Assembly: GCF_902148845.1 (NCBI RefSeq)
Contig: NW_021941230.1
Location: forward strand, 15,277,797 to 15,341,796
Length of the DNA: 64,000 nucleotides
Direction: 5' to 3'
DNA from: Salarias fasciatus
Taxonomy: Eukaryota; Chordata; Actinopteri; Blenniiformes; Blenniidae
This document shows positions 23,451 to 33,605 of the stretch, one piece after another. The notes under the pieces are model-generated. The model was not told where the DNA came from. It did no database searches and was given only the letters and a program-made list of their open reading frames with translations. How positions within the stretch are numbered: position 1 is the stretch's first letter; each line of letters begins with the position of its first letter. The position numbers and the translations under genes are program-made.

Positions 23451-24946
23451 ATGTCGGTCCTCATCCACAGTCGAGGCGAGGCGGGCGGCGGCGTGGCGGC
23501 CCACCTCCAATGCCCCCACTGCGGTCATTTCTCCAGGAGCCACGCCCACCAGCTCTCCCACTTTGCCGCGTCGCACCCCTCCAGCCTGGACGGCGTGTCG
23601 GTGGGTCGTCTCGGCAACATCCTGATGTACCAGAGCGGCGCCCGGCTCTTCCACTGCGCCGAGTGCTTCTTCACCTGCCGGGACTTCACCAAGCTCTACA
23701 AGCACCTCATCACCAAGCACTGCACCGACGGGAAGGACGGAGAGGCGGGGGACGATGGCAGCGAGAAGGGAGACGAGGAGGAGGAGGAGGAAGAGGGACG
23801 TAAGGGCGCGCTGAAGAGGAAGAGGAGCAGCGACCCCGACGAGGGGGAGCAGGGAAAGGAGGATCAGGTGAAAAGGCAACGCAGCACAGAGGCCGTGGAG
23901 GAAGAGCAGAGCAGAGAGGATGCTCTGAAGAAGAGCGGTGAAGCCGAGGAGGCGGTGCAGAGAAGCAGTGAGGATAAGGAAGAGATGAAAGATCAGGAGG
24001 ATGGGACTGAGGGAAAGGAGGGAACGGGGAGCAGCAAGGCTGACGAGGAAACACAAGGAAAGGAAGATACACTGAAGAGGGCTGAGGAGGAGGAGCAGGG
24101 AGGCGAGCAGCCTCTGAGGGGCACTGGAGCTGAAGGAAACGGGGGGGTTTCTGAGGAGGTGAAACCGGGCGGTGGTGAAGGAGGAAAAGGCCGTCCTCTC
24201 GGAAGCCAGCGCTCATCGCTGCCTCATCTGCGGCTGGAAGAACAAGCTGAAGGCTCTGGCCGTCAACCACGTGGTGCGCAAGCACGACATCCCCAAAGCC
24301 TGCGCCTCCCAGGCCATACGCCGCGACTCAGCCGACGGCGCGACAGCCAGCCGGCGGCGGAGGAGGAGGCGACTGCCGGTGGGGCTGAGCGCCGAGCAGC
24401 TGAAGGAGGAGACGGAGGCCTGGCCAAGGTGGGTGCGCTTCACCTCAAACCGCTTCGTCTGCGTCCTCTGCGGCTGGAAGACCAACTCAAAGGTGAGAGA
24501 ATGAGCAAGAGCAACAAGTTCGCCACGAGGAACCATCCCGTCCTGACTGTGTGTGCCTTCATGTCCCGCAGGCTTCGCCATCAGCCACGTCGTGCCGCTT
24601 GCCACGAACATCGAGCGTCCGTACGGCTGCAAAGAAGTGCAAGCGCACCTTCTTCTGCCCAGCCGGCTGCAGCAGCACGTCAAAGCCACGCACACGGCCC
24701 GGGCGCTACGCCTGCCCCTTCTGCTACTTCAGGTCCGAGTTCCTGGGAGGCTTCAGGAGACACTGCAGCCGCTGCAACGCCCGCGAGGAGGAGGACGGAG
24801 ACGAGGGAGGAGGGAGAGCTTGGGCGGAGGGGGAGGAGAAAGCAGGAGGAGGAGCAGGAGGAGGAGGAGGAGCAGGAGGAGATGCAGGTGAAGGGAGAGC
24901 AAGAGGCGAGGAGGAAGAGGAGACGAGGAGGAAGGGGAGAAGATGA
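23451..24946 (+). CDS. champ1: CHAMP1-like zinc-finger protein (frame broken)
   Basis: The ATG at 23451 follows an acceptor (gcctgcag) at 23448. The N-terminus has the paired CHAMP1 fingers: LQCPHCGHFSRSHAHQLSHF, then GRLGNILMYQSGARLFHCAE, CFFTCRDFTKLYKHLITKHC. An acidic/basic linker follows, then fingers HRCLICGWKNKLKALAVNH, FVCVLCGWKT, LPSRLQQHVKATHT and RYACPFCYFRSEFLGGFRRH, matching the order of the CHAMP1 C-terminal fingers. Exon borders are 24492 (AAG|gtgaga) and 24572. CHAMP1 acts in kinetochore-microtubule attachment and binds MAD2L2. The family blocks lie in different frames: one shift near 24160 and several between 24570 and 24710. Stop codons at the shifts mean the sequence as given cannot make the whole protein. 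The linker is much shorter than in mammals. I favour sequence error, with a real pseudogene possible. Confidence 0.7.
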
Positions 24947-25110
24947 GATGAGAGCAGCAAGGAAGCGAAGGAAAACGATGAAGATGAGGCGGAGGAGGAG
25001 GAAAATGATGACGACGACGACGACGACGAGGTCTGAGAGGAGTGTGTGTTTACATGTTTTTAACCCGAGAACAGCAGATCAAGTCAGAAATGTGAGTAAT
25101 GAGGAACATC

Positions 25111-25116
25111 AATAAA
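25111..25116 (+). terminator. Poly(A) signal of the champ1-like gene
   Basis: AATAAA on the plus strand about 165 bases after the last finger-containing frame ends, in AT-rich sequence. Confidence 0.5.
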
Positions 25117-25798
25117 TCCCCTTTTTATGACTCCGTCTTCTTTCATCGACTGGTTAATATCAGATTTAACGAGCTGCTAACTTTTACAGTGACCAGTACT
25201 GACCAGCAGTAACTCCAGCTGACCAGTGCTCCTAACCACATAGTAGTGAGTGGGACTCAAAAACAGGACTCTGAGGAACGAGTTATAACTGGTACAATTC
25301 ACTTGCAACCCAGACTAACCAGTCATCTACAGCACGAGGAGGAACCTGTTAAACAGTACTACCAAGCAGTGGGCCGTACCACTAACCGTTGGTTACCAGG
25401 AGTCGTCACTTGAAACTACAGGCGCCGGTATTTGGTTGATGGATCAAAATCGAAAACTTCCCCAGGAAAAGTAGAGTGAAGTTTCATAACAGCAGCTACT
25501 CACTGAGCACTTTATCAAAAACAAGAGCGACACAAACTGCAACAACAGCTGGGATTAAAAGGCGAAATATGTTGGATTAAACTATCAAAGTGATATTAGA
25601 TGACACTGTTAAACGCCCTGCAAGGCCGTGCGGCGGTCTTGGAGGCCAGTGAGGGCCGGTTCTTGGTCGGCGGGTGACTTCAGTGAAACATGATGATGAA
25701 GCAGCGGAAAAACTGAGACAAACAAACAAAACAAGCTTGATTTCAAATGACATTTGTTGTGATGTTGTTGCCTAGCAACAGATGCTTTCCACACTCAC
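25117..25798. other. Gene-free interval
   Basis: No coding signal seen. Short phrases such as gaccagtactgaccagcagtaac recur imperfectly at 25190-25240. Confidence 0.4.
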
Positions 25799-26440
25799 CT
25801 GCCTGTTCATCAGGATGTAGACACCGGGGTTGGTGACGGTGCCGGTCTTGGCGAGGACGGCTGTCCAAACGTCGCCATCCTGGCCATGGTGGCACATCAC
25901 CATGACAACGACCACGGAGAGGACGTGAATGTCCCGACAACGGGCCGCCGTCCACATGATACGCCCCACCTGACAGACCGAATCCAGGGTTTAAGGAAAG
26001 AGAGTAATCTGACTTTTTTGGTTTCCAGTGCTGTTTAAATTATTACAATTCACAGAATATATTGAACACTTACTGTAGAGTACACACTACAATAACTCCA
26101 AGTTTCTTGAAGTTTTTTATTCACTTTTTGATACAGAATTCATGATTTAAGAGTTAAAAACTGCTGTTTTTAAAATGTTTTTTTATCAGGAGGTTTATCA
26201 AAGCAGGAGTTGATGGATCCGTATCACGCATGCGCAACCGGAGCGGCCGAATAGCAAGCGGCCGCGCACCTCTGATGTTGAGCAGCAGCGCGTGCACGGG
26301 GTTCCGCAGCGCGCGGAAGCGGCAGAACAGCACGAGCACGAGCGGGTTGCTGAGGAAGCCGAGCTCGGATGCCGCCGACAGAGTGCGCCGCGCGCTGGCG
26401 TCACCATGGGTCACGTGCACGTCGCTCACCTGTGAAAACA
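25799..26440 (-). pseudogene. Opsin remnant (TMT/encephalopsin type)
   Basis: Two minus-strand segments resemble opsin exons. The first, about 26260-26440, reads LGFLSNPLVLVLFCRFRALR then NPVHALLLNI, like the helix 1 to helix 2 region of TMT/OPN3 opsins, and then stops resembling the family. The second, 25799-25969, has a good acceptor (gtctgtcag) and donor (CAG|gtgagt) and reads DIHVLSVVVVMVMCHH, then TAVLAKTGTVTNPGVYILMN, which is the end of helix 6 and helix 7 with the retinal-binding Lys. Between these runs the usual LLCWMPYG and the TFG-to-PS stretch are missing or in another frame (ATMARMATFGQP is readable in a second frame). The middle exon was not found. This looks like a decayed gene, not sequence error, because whole blocks are gone. 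Confidence 0.5.
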
Positions 26441-26906
26441 CGACGGGCGCGTGCCCTCCAGAGATGAGTCCTCAGTGCCCGGGAACCACTTCAATTAAGA
26501 CGCGCCGGTGGGAAACAAGCCCCGCGCCCACCGTGAAAGGTTGACTGTGATTGGTTGGTTTGTCACAATTTAAAGCACCTGAACGTTCTTTCTCCCTGAA
26601 AGTTATGTGACACACAAAGAAACTCAAAAAAAAACCCTCTCCTTTGTGTCTGTGAAGCAGATCAAAATTTAAAATACCAAACATCAAACCGGAGAAACGG
26701 ATTTAGTCAGATGTGGAGCATTTAAAATGATCAAAAGGGTTATGTTGGATAAATAAAAGCTGTCAGGGGGACTGATGAAAAACAAGACATCATAAAACAA
26801 GATATCAAGACCATAAACTCCATCATCTCCTCCATGCTGCCGTCAGGCTCTTCCTGTAAGTGGTATGTCCCAGTTTCAGGGTTTTTCCTGTGAGATCACC
26901 TGTCAG

Positions 26907-26947
<41 letters not shown>

Positions 26948-27923
26948 GGTGGTTTGGAAGCTTTCCATCAGGTGCAGTGAGTGGCTTTGGGTAGCAGAGT
27001 GCTGCTCTCTACTGCCCTCTGCTGGTCAAGCCGACACGTGACACCCGCACCACAAAATCACATATCAACAGGGAACCAAACCCCAGACTCCCACATTACA
27101 GGTAGAGTCTACCAGTGAATCACACCACTGAGAACCACACAAATCTGTTGTCATGGCATCAAATTAAGCTTCTCAGTAACAGAGTAAAAGAGAAAGAAAG
27201 AGGAGTATTCCTCCATAATTTTCTGTTGTATTAAGAGTTTAATCTCAGGACTTGAATCTATTTTCATGGTAAATAATAAAATTGTTTTATTGTTTGGGAT
27301 GTACAAAAGAAATGTGCTTGAATTCATGCCCACAGATTCACACGTCTGGATTTGCGCAGACCGTACGACATGTTTCATGAGGAAATCTCGTGGAGTCTTT
27401 GCTCACGAGGCCCCTGGTGTCTTGGACAGAAAAGGGCTGCTCTCTGCTGCCGCCTGCTGGCCATAAAGCTTCACTTGACTGTTCGCTTCACGACAGGATT
27501 TACCTGCACCAGGTGCAGTGCGCAGTTTTGGCCGGCAGATGGCAGATGGCAGGAGGGAGCAGCTCTTCTCCGTCCAAGACGACACACACCACCTGGTGCA
27601 GGTACTGTGTGTCGTTTAAACTGGCAGTGTGCTGCCCTCTGCTGGCCACAATCGCACACTGCACCTTATTGGTCACAACACCCTGCACCTGGCGCAGGAT
27701 CATGGTGAAGTCTGTGGAAATGTGGAAAAGATGCTTGTTAGCTTCATGAAAAAAAAGACACATTCAGCTGGAATAGGCACAGTTTGTGCTGCAAGTGGCT
27801 CAAAAATGGTGCTGTACTCTCTTTTGTATGTGTCAATATTTATAAGAAGAAAACGAGGTACATGTACATACAGCTCATCCTGATACTCCTCTCTTAGGAA
27901 CATGACTGTTAGTTCAGACTGAC
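26441..27923. other. Gene-free interval with short repeats
   Basis: No gene recognised. Contains (CA)n at 26909-26943 and several copies of a ctgccctctgctggcc phrase (27011, 27446, 27631) that resembles the CTCF core. The palindrome-like words ctgcaccaggtgcag and cacctggtgcag recur around 27505-27700. Confidence 0.4.
27050..27135 (-). repeat. tRNA-like SINE fragment
   Basis: On the minus strand an A-box-like stretch (gattcactggtaga) is followed about 30 bases later by a B-box-like gggtttggttcc, as in the head of a tRNA-derived SINE. The copy is diverged, and I cannot name its family. Confidence 0.35.
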
Positions 27924-28122
27924 CTTCCACTGTGTTCAGCCAGGGAGACAGAGTTTGCAGTCTGTGTTGGAGAATTGGCATTTCCTCACTGTTCTCTCCA
28001 TCTTTCACCTGTTCTGGATTAGTTTTGCTGCTGGTGCTCTGCTGAGCTGATAGTGTTGAAACTGGAGATACTCTCTCAGATGGGAATGAGCTGTTAAAAA
28101 ATGTGCAACCAAAGATGTAGCC
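27924..28122 (-). other. Unassigned exon-like open segment
   Basis: This 199-base minus-strand segment lies between an acceptor (ttttcatcag) and a donor (GGAAG|gtcagt) and is open in one frame (GYIFGCTFFNSSFPSERVSP, a Ser/Gln/Glu-rich middle, then LQTLSPWLNTVE). A second open segment lies upstream at about 28320-28475; one of its frames reads SVAVFLEVVVVLITAAIYAG, like a membrane span followed by Arg/Lys. Together they could be the transmembrane and tail exons of a small membrane protein, but I recognise no family and see no start codon. Coding status is uncertain. Confidence 0.2.
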
Positions 28123-28927
28123 CTGATGAAAAAGCAATGGAAATCATGTGAAAGTGAGCATTTTGCTCCTGCTGAGAATTCATTGTAACTAAATGTAAAA
28201 TGAGAAATTTACACCTGATAGATTAAAACATGGAAACAATCTACAAAGATTAGAAAGCATGTCATCACTTTATCTGAAAACAAAGCGCAATCAAACAAAA
28301 AAACCTTCCTCTTACTCAAAAACTACCATGATGCTCCGAGTCTTGTTCCTTGACACAAACACTTTGTCATCCTGCCTGCATATATCGCTGCTGTGATCAA
28401 CACAACCACCACTTCGAGGAATACAGCAACACTCTGGCTCCAATGCTCCCCATCTTTGGGACTGTTAAAAACATTTCTTTTTGAAGATTTCAATGTATTA
28501 AAATGTTAAAACTTAACAATCCAATTTGTCTGTGAAAGCAATGTGACAGCTGTTTGGTTAACTTCATGGAAAGAGGACACTTCTGGCAGAAATACCCACA
28601 GTAATGCCACACAATTCCAAAAAAACCCAGACTCTACCCTGTGCTTCCCTGACGACGCTGCTGTTATTATCGCCACCGCGACTGGGAGACGAATAAGACC
28701 TTCTGGTTCCTCCTGGCTCACGCCGACAGAACACAGGACTGACTGCTTGGCCGATAACAGCCTGACTCCTCTCTCCGTCAGGAGTCAGATCAAACCAGGA
28801 ACTCCATCGCAGGAACGTCTACCCGGCGGACGTCCCGCGTCCCTGTGTCGTCTCTGCCATCAGGACAGGGACGTCTCAGACACCCCAGCAGAGTGCGGCG
28901 CCACGCGGCGATGTGATCGGCGTCTCG

Positions 28928-29753
28928 TCAGGCCTGAGCCAGCTGCAGTTTGGAGTCGGACGGCAGCGGCGCCTCGACGGTTCTCTTCAGACATAAACAG
29001 CTCCTGCGAACGAGACCACGGCATGATCGGATGATGAACGTGACCAATCACCTCAGAGGAGTCTCATCAGTGTTCCAAACTGGAACCACAATCAAGTCAA
29101 CCACACACTTAGAAGTGACACAGCTCAGGTGTTTTAAAAGACCGTACCTTATCGTAGATGACCTTAACAATGAGCGAGCAGCTCGGACACGTGGCCACCT
29201 CCTCACCATTCTCCAGGTCCTCCTTCAAGAAAAAAATCAGAATCTGCCATAAACAAATAGAGAAACTAATCGAATCAAACACAAATCTGAAAACATTTAA
29301 AAGATCTTTTTAGGGATCACTGGAATGTGACGGCAGAGAGTTATTTAAATCTGACTCAAATTGCTGATGTTAAAAAGATTTTGAAGCCAAATGTTAAGGA
29401 AAGTCATTAAAAGTTTGTCCTGTTACGTCATTAACCAGCGACAGATATAAGCATGGCTAAACAGTAATGTAAAAAAACACACTTAAAATCGACAAACGTC
29501 TCCAACAACGACTCATATAATATGTGGAACAGTGTTAATTTATGAATAAAAGACGTTAAACGTTTATCTTTCCCTCGTCAGGAGAACGTGATCATCCAAT
29601 CGGATGCTAACGTGTAGCATCCGGTCCGCTCCCCGCGACGCTACCTTCGTGATGGCGAACCGGTCTCCGCACGGGACACGGGAAGTAATACGTCTCCGTG
29701 TCCTCGTCGTACTCGAAGTCCTCGATCTCCACCTCGTCGTGAAAGACCGACAT
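28928..29753 (-). CDS. dph3: DPH3, CSL zinc-ribbon protein for diphthamide synthesis
   Basis: Three exons: 29645-29753, 29148-29222 and 28928-29003. Exon 1 reads [20 protein letters not shown] and ends FAITK; exon 2 reads [20 protein letters not shown] then VIYDK; exon 3 reads ELFMSEE then [17 protein letters not shown] and stop. The product of about 85 residues matches the family's usual 82-85, and the four zinc/iron Cys (CPCG and CPSC) are present. DPH3 carries electrons to the DPH1/DPH2 iron-sulfur enzyme that starts diphthamide on eEF2, and it also works with Elongator. One extra base sits in the CPCG codons of exon 1 (a CCC run) and one in exon 3 (gagaacc), so the literal sequence is out of frame. 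Removing either effect gives an ordinary DPH3, so I suspect sequence error. Splice sites are all good. Confidence 0.85.
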
Positions 29754-29900
29754 TTCGCGGGAGACAGGTCTTCAGCCGTCCACGCTGCCGACAGTCACGC
29801 AGAACCCCCTCCCGTCGCAGGCCGATGACGTACAGCCGCTCAGCTGAGTGTGCCGTGACGTCACCGAGTGACGTAATGTATGCCGCTCAGAAAGGAATGT
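29754..29900 (-). promoter_or_regulatory. dph3 promoter with CRE/ATF sites
   Basis: Within 50 bases upstream of dph3 lie three CRE-like sites: TGACGTAC (29826-29833), a perfect palindromic TGACGTCA (29856-29863) and TGACGTAA (29869-29876). The stretch is CpG-rich. This suggests CREB/ATF control of dph3, inferred from motif only. Confidence 0.5.
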
Positions 29901-30134
29901 TTGTTTTTAATGGTTCCACAGGAAATAAACGGAAGACGGTTTGGAGAGAATTACTGAATTATTGTGACTGCATCAAAAACACACAAATCTAACTAGGCTG
30001 AAATGACTTCTGCAGTCGGTGTGTTTTTAACAACTTTGTATCTAAAACACTGAAAAATAACTTCAACGCAAACGCAAAAAAAGTAAAAAAAAAAAAAAAA
30101 CTTGGGAGAAGATTAAAATGTACACAAAGAGCTG

Positions 30135-30200
30135 ACAGTGGTGGCCGAGAGGTCAGAGAAGTGGGATTAAGAGAGTTCATAACTTCAATTCCCACATGGT
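30135..30200 (+). repeat. tRNA-derived SINE head
   Basis: The phrase gtggtggccgagaggtcaga matches a tRNA-Ser/Leu A box, and a weak B box (ttcaattccca) follows about 45 bases later. A diverged SINE copy; family not identified. Confidence 0.35.
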
Positions 30201-30529
30201 GTATGACCTTTGACCCCATCGGGACTGTAATGTGGCTGTCCATTGAATTGATGCTGAAAACGGAATTTCTACAATAGGATCAATAAAAATTATTACTCTG
30301 TATGCTGTGTCTATTGCTCCTGTGACATGTTTTCTTTTTGAAGTTGTTAATTTGTTGTCATTTTTTTTTATTATCCATAAAAAAATCTTTACCTTTTTTA
30401 ATTCATTCTGAATAAAATTCAATTAAAAGAAACAAAGATTAACTCAAACTATTCCATAAAGTGCATTCATTGGGTTTTACCATCACTACATCAAATTGAA
30501 TGAAGCTCAAATACCCAGCTGGGGGAGCT

Positions 30530-30597
30530 GCAGACTCCATTTACTGCATCCATCCCCCTTCCATAGCCAGGGCGCCAGTCCACCCAGAGACAGGCAG

Positions 30598-30634
<37 letters not shown>

Positions 30635-30850
30635 GTCACACCTCGAAGAGGCAAGTCAGGGTAGTTAATGTGACGTGTGTGTTTTCGGACTGCGGGGGGA
30701 AACAGCAGTACCTGGAGAACACCAACATGGGGAGAACCTGCAAATTCCACACAGAAAGTCCCGGCCGGCATGTGAAGGGACGACATTCTCAGTGTGAAGT
30801 GAGAGTGATCACCACTGTTCCTACAGTTGGTCTGAGGAAACATCGAAGTA
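30530..30850 (+). repeat. Old interspersed repeat with (CA)n core
   Basis: Contains tggggagaacctgcaaat followed by tccacacagaaag, a diverged copy of the ggggagaacatgcaaactcc repeat that is common in fish and other vertebrate genomes, next to (CA)n at 30599-30628. I recognise the phrase but cannot assign a family name from memory. Confidence 0.45.
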
Positions 30851-31246
30851 AAAAGAAAACTGAGTTGAAGCACAATTAATGAAAATAAGGAAAAGCCCGA
30901 GCGAATACAAAGTAAAAGCAAAGATGAGACACTGTCAGAAGAACTGACATAAGATTAATCTTTTTGTACATTTTAAAAGAGAAACAGACTTTAGTTAAAC
31001 TCTGCAGACTTTTCAATGGAGTCTGAGTGATGACACCAGAGTAAAACATAAAACTCTGCAGCACAGTGATGTTCACTGTCAGCCCTTCAGAAAACTTTGT
31101 AAACTTTAACACAAGCAAGTTTATTTGAGGAGACGTGCTTTAAACCACCTTAAATTCTCCTCGGGGAACTTCATCACGGCTCCACTTCCTCACCAGTGTC
31201 CAGACGAACCTCGTTAACTCGCATCCCTCCGCATGTTGTGTCCCAA

Positions 31247-31260
31247 GTCTCCACGGCAAC
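31247..31260 (+). promoter_or_regulatory. X-box-like RFX site upstream of the claudin
   Basis: GTCTCCACGGCAAC differs at one position from the X-box consensus GTNRCCNNRGYAAC and is identical to a site at 33272-33285. It lies about 330 bases before the claudin start codon. Confidence 0.35.
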
Positions 31261-31586
31261 GGCCGCAGCTTCCTGAGTTCTCAGTGTCCATCAGCGGCAC
31301 AAAAGAGGCGAGAGACGGCGAGAAAACCGGCCGATTGTAAGGCTGCAGCGCGGCGGGGAGGGGGAGGCGGGAGGAAGACAAAGCAGTGGACTTCAAAAGA
31401 CTCTCAGTGGGAGTCGTGGGCATCGATAACATCCCGTCTGCGGCCCAACGACATCCTGCCTGCAGACGACCTCACAGCGCTGCTGTTGTTCCGCGCCGGC
31501 CAATCAGAGGCGGCGCCGCGGCGGGAGGCGGGGGCGGCCCCGGCGGAGCGGCCGGCGGACCCGGGCTGCGGGGCACTCGGATCGTC

Positions 31587-32228
31587 ATGGAGCTGAGCGT
31601 GGGCGCCGCGGAGCTGCTGGGGGTCCTGGTGTCGGCGGGGGCCTGGCTCTGCGCGCTGGCCACCACCCTGATGAGCACCTGGCTCACGCTGTCCACCGAG
31701 CTGCTGCCCAGCGAGAGCTACCAGCTGGGCCTGTGGGAGACCTGCGTGGTGCAGGAGCTGGGCTCCATGGAGTGCCGGCCCTACAGCAGCCTGCTGGGCC
31801 TGCCGCCCGACATCATGCTGGCCCGGATCCTGATGTGCTGCGCCGTGGCCGCCGGCCTGCTGGGCCTGCTGCTGCCCATCCCCGGCCTGCGCCTGGTCAA
31901 CGGCTGCCGGCCGCGCCGCGCCCGCGACAAGAGGGCGCTGAAGGCGGCGGGCGGCGCGCTGAGCCTGGCGGCCGGCGTCCTGGCTCTGGTGCCGGTGTCC
32001 TACATCGCCCACATGACGGTGGTGCGCTTCTTCGACGAGTCGCTGCCGGAGATGGTCCCGCGCTGGGAGTTCGGCGGCGCGCTGTTCTGCGGCTGGGCGG
32101 CCGGCGTGCTGCACCTGCTGGCCGGAGCGCTGCTGCTGACGTCCTGCGCCCGCCACCGGGACCGCCAGGTCCCCGTCCGCGTCCCGCTGGGACGTCTCGA
32201 CATCGGGACCCGGACGGAGTACGTCTGA
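31587..32228 (+). CDS. Claudin, claudin-22/24-like, single exon
   Basis: A single-exon frame of 213 residues from ATG 31587 (start chosen because it gives the usual short claudin N-terminus before helix 1). Helix 1 is LLGVLVSAGAWLCALATTLM. The first extracellular loop has the claudin signature W-GLW-C-C (GLWETCVVQELGSMEC). Helices 2-4 follow (ILMCCAVAAGLLGLLLPIPG; LSLAAGVLALVPVSYIAHMT; GALFCGWAAGVLHLLAGALL). PRWEFGGALF before helix 4 and FFDESLPEMV in loop 2 match claudin-22/24. The C-terminus ends in Tyr-Val, the usual PDZ-binding tail for ZO proteins. Claudins form tight-junction strands and set paracellular permeability. The gene is extremely G+C rich within a CpG island that starts near 31300, with a CCAAT box at about 31499. 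Intronless structure is normal for this subgroup. Orthology within claudins is uncertain. Confidence 0.9.
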   Translation: MELSVGAAELLGVLVSAGAWLCALATTLMSTWLTLSTELLPSESYQLGLWETCVVQELGSMECRPYSSLLGLPPDIMLARILMCCAVAAGLLGLLLPIPGLRLVNGCRPRRARDKRALKAAGGALSLAAGVLALVPVSYIAHMTVVRFFDESLPEMVPRWEFGGALFCGWAAGVLHLLAGALLLTSCARHRDRQVPVRVPLGRLDIGTRTEYV

Positions 32229-32945
32229 GCAGATCAGGAACTCATCCAGACAGAGCTGCTTCCAAGGGGTCAAGAGGTCAAACATGGAGGTTTTAAATCG
32301 TTTCTATGACTCAAACCAAAGTTTCTCCAAAGAGTTTCGAACTTCTTCTTCACCTCCGCTGCTTCAAAACGCTGCTTCTCTGGAACTGGTTCAAAGTTTG
32401 AAGAGGAAGAAACTCTCACTGCCACATCTCCTCCTTCATTTCTTTCCTGTTCAAACACCTGTGAATGTGTCGCAGTTTCAGCTGAAAGCATCTGAACTTC
32501 CACAATCATCCACGTCTCCCGTCCTCCTCCCTCATCTCTCCGTCCTCCTGTCCTCCTCATGTTCATCTTCACCATGTCCCCCATTCTTTATGTGCTTCAT
32601 GCTCTTTTTGGTTTTTATCTTCACCATGCCGCTCAAGCTCTTTATGTTCTTCTTGTTCCTTATTTTCCTGACATTGTTCATCATTATGTTCGGTTTTTTT
32701 TTTGTTTTTTTTTTTGCATGTGCTCTCTGTGATCCGAGTTCTTTATGTTCGGCTGTACATGTTTTCCTACTCGATTTGCTCCGTGTGTTCTCCACGTTGA
32801 TCTCCATGTTCTCTTCATTTTTGGAGCTGCATACAATGCTCTGGTGTGTTTCGAATCATTGGCAGTCCAATCAGACGCGTCTCCTCGGATGGTGAATGTT
32901 GAAGGTGACCAGCAGACGATTGTAAATAAAACCAAAGTAAAATGA
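32229..32945 (+). terminator. Claudin 3' UTR with poly(A) signal
   Basis: The claudin stop is followed by about 700 bases of T/C-rich sequence with loosely repeated phrases (ttctttatgttc, tccatgttctc). AATAAA lies at 32925-32930. A long hydrophobic frame inside it is low-complexity and not taken as a gene. Confidence 0.55.
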
Positions 32946-33201
32946 AACTGGCTCAAACTCTTTCTTTTCTCCGCTCGTTTGTCCAGCAGTCTGTCGGTGA
33001 AATAAAAATCTATTCAAAAATGTGGGCGTGGCCTCAAGGACACGGGACAGGAAACCACATGCCTACCTTGGCGACATCATCGATGTCCCGGCGCTGTCCT
33101 CCGAGCCGTCCGATTGGTCAGCGGCACGCAAACAAGCTGCTGTTGTTTCCGTTTCAACAGAACGCTCCTTCATCATCCGCGGCCGGCTGGCAGCTGGGCC
33201 G

Positions 33202-33285
33202 GTCGCCACGGCAACAGTGTAATGTGATCTCACCACAGCCGTCGCCACGGCAACGAGGGTAACACACAGCTGTCTCCACGGCAAC
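33202..33285 (+). promoter_or_regulatory. Cluster of X-box (RFX) motifs
   Basis: GTCGCCACGGCAAC occurs at 33202-33215 and 33241-33254; both fit the RFX X-box consensus GTNRCCNNRGYAAC exactly. GTCTCCACGGCAAC at 33272-33285 is one step away. Spacing is about 30-39 bases, so the region may also be a short minisatellite. RFX proteins bind such sites in ciliary and some immune genes. No gene start is evident right beside it. Confidence 0.4.
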
Positions 33286-33529
33286 CGTCTCAGTTTTGCC
33301 GCACGGCTGTAACCAAGGAAATGGTCCACAGCGACGCATTCAGTCAGGTTTTCAACATTTTTTGAAGGTTTCTGAAGTTTTGTTGAGTTAAAGTTTTTAA
33401 TTTTTAAAAAAAAATCACTTTGATCTGTGGGTATCTTAACATTTTGCAGATTTCTGCACAGTATGAAAAGCTTTCTGAGGTGTTTGGCGAGCACCATGTT
33501 GGGAGGATTGCCTCGTCACGGCGTTGTGG

Positions 33530-33605
33530 CTGTGGCGCAGTGGATGAGCCGGCGGCTGCTGCGTTCCTCACAGAGAGGTTTGAACCCCCCAAGAGTCACA
33601 CATGG
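33530..33605 (+). repeat. tRNA-like SINE fragment
   Basis: The A-box-like tggcgcagtggatgag and the B-box-like ggtttgaacccc, about 45 bases apart, are the layout of a tRNA-derived SINE head. Family not identified. Confidence 0.4.

Larger units (their letters stand above)
29901..31246. other. Gene-free interval with old repeats
   Basis: No gene seen. Holds the two repeats listed separately and AT-rich sequence. Confidence 0.4.

Noticed and set aside
23316-24056. 246-codon minus-strand frame rich in Leu
   Set aside because: It is the antisense of the champ1-like fingers and their acidic linker, where GAG codons read as Leu on the other strand.
31404-32285. 293-codon minus-strand frame opposite the claudin
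   Set aside because: It is a shadow of a very GC-rich gene: Gln/Ala/Arg-rich with no domain, while the plus strand is a textbook claudin.
32284-32895. 203-codon hydrophobic plus-strand frame after the claudin
   Set aside because: It lies in the claudin 3' UTR, is made of T/C-rich low-complexity phrases, and has no family match.
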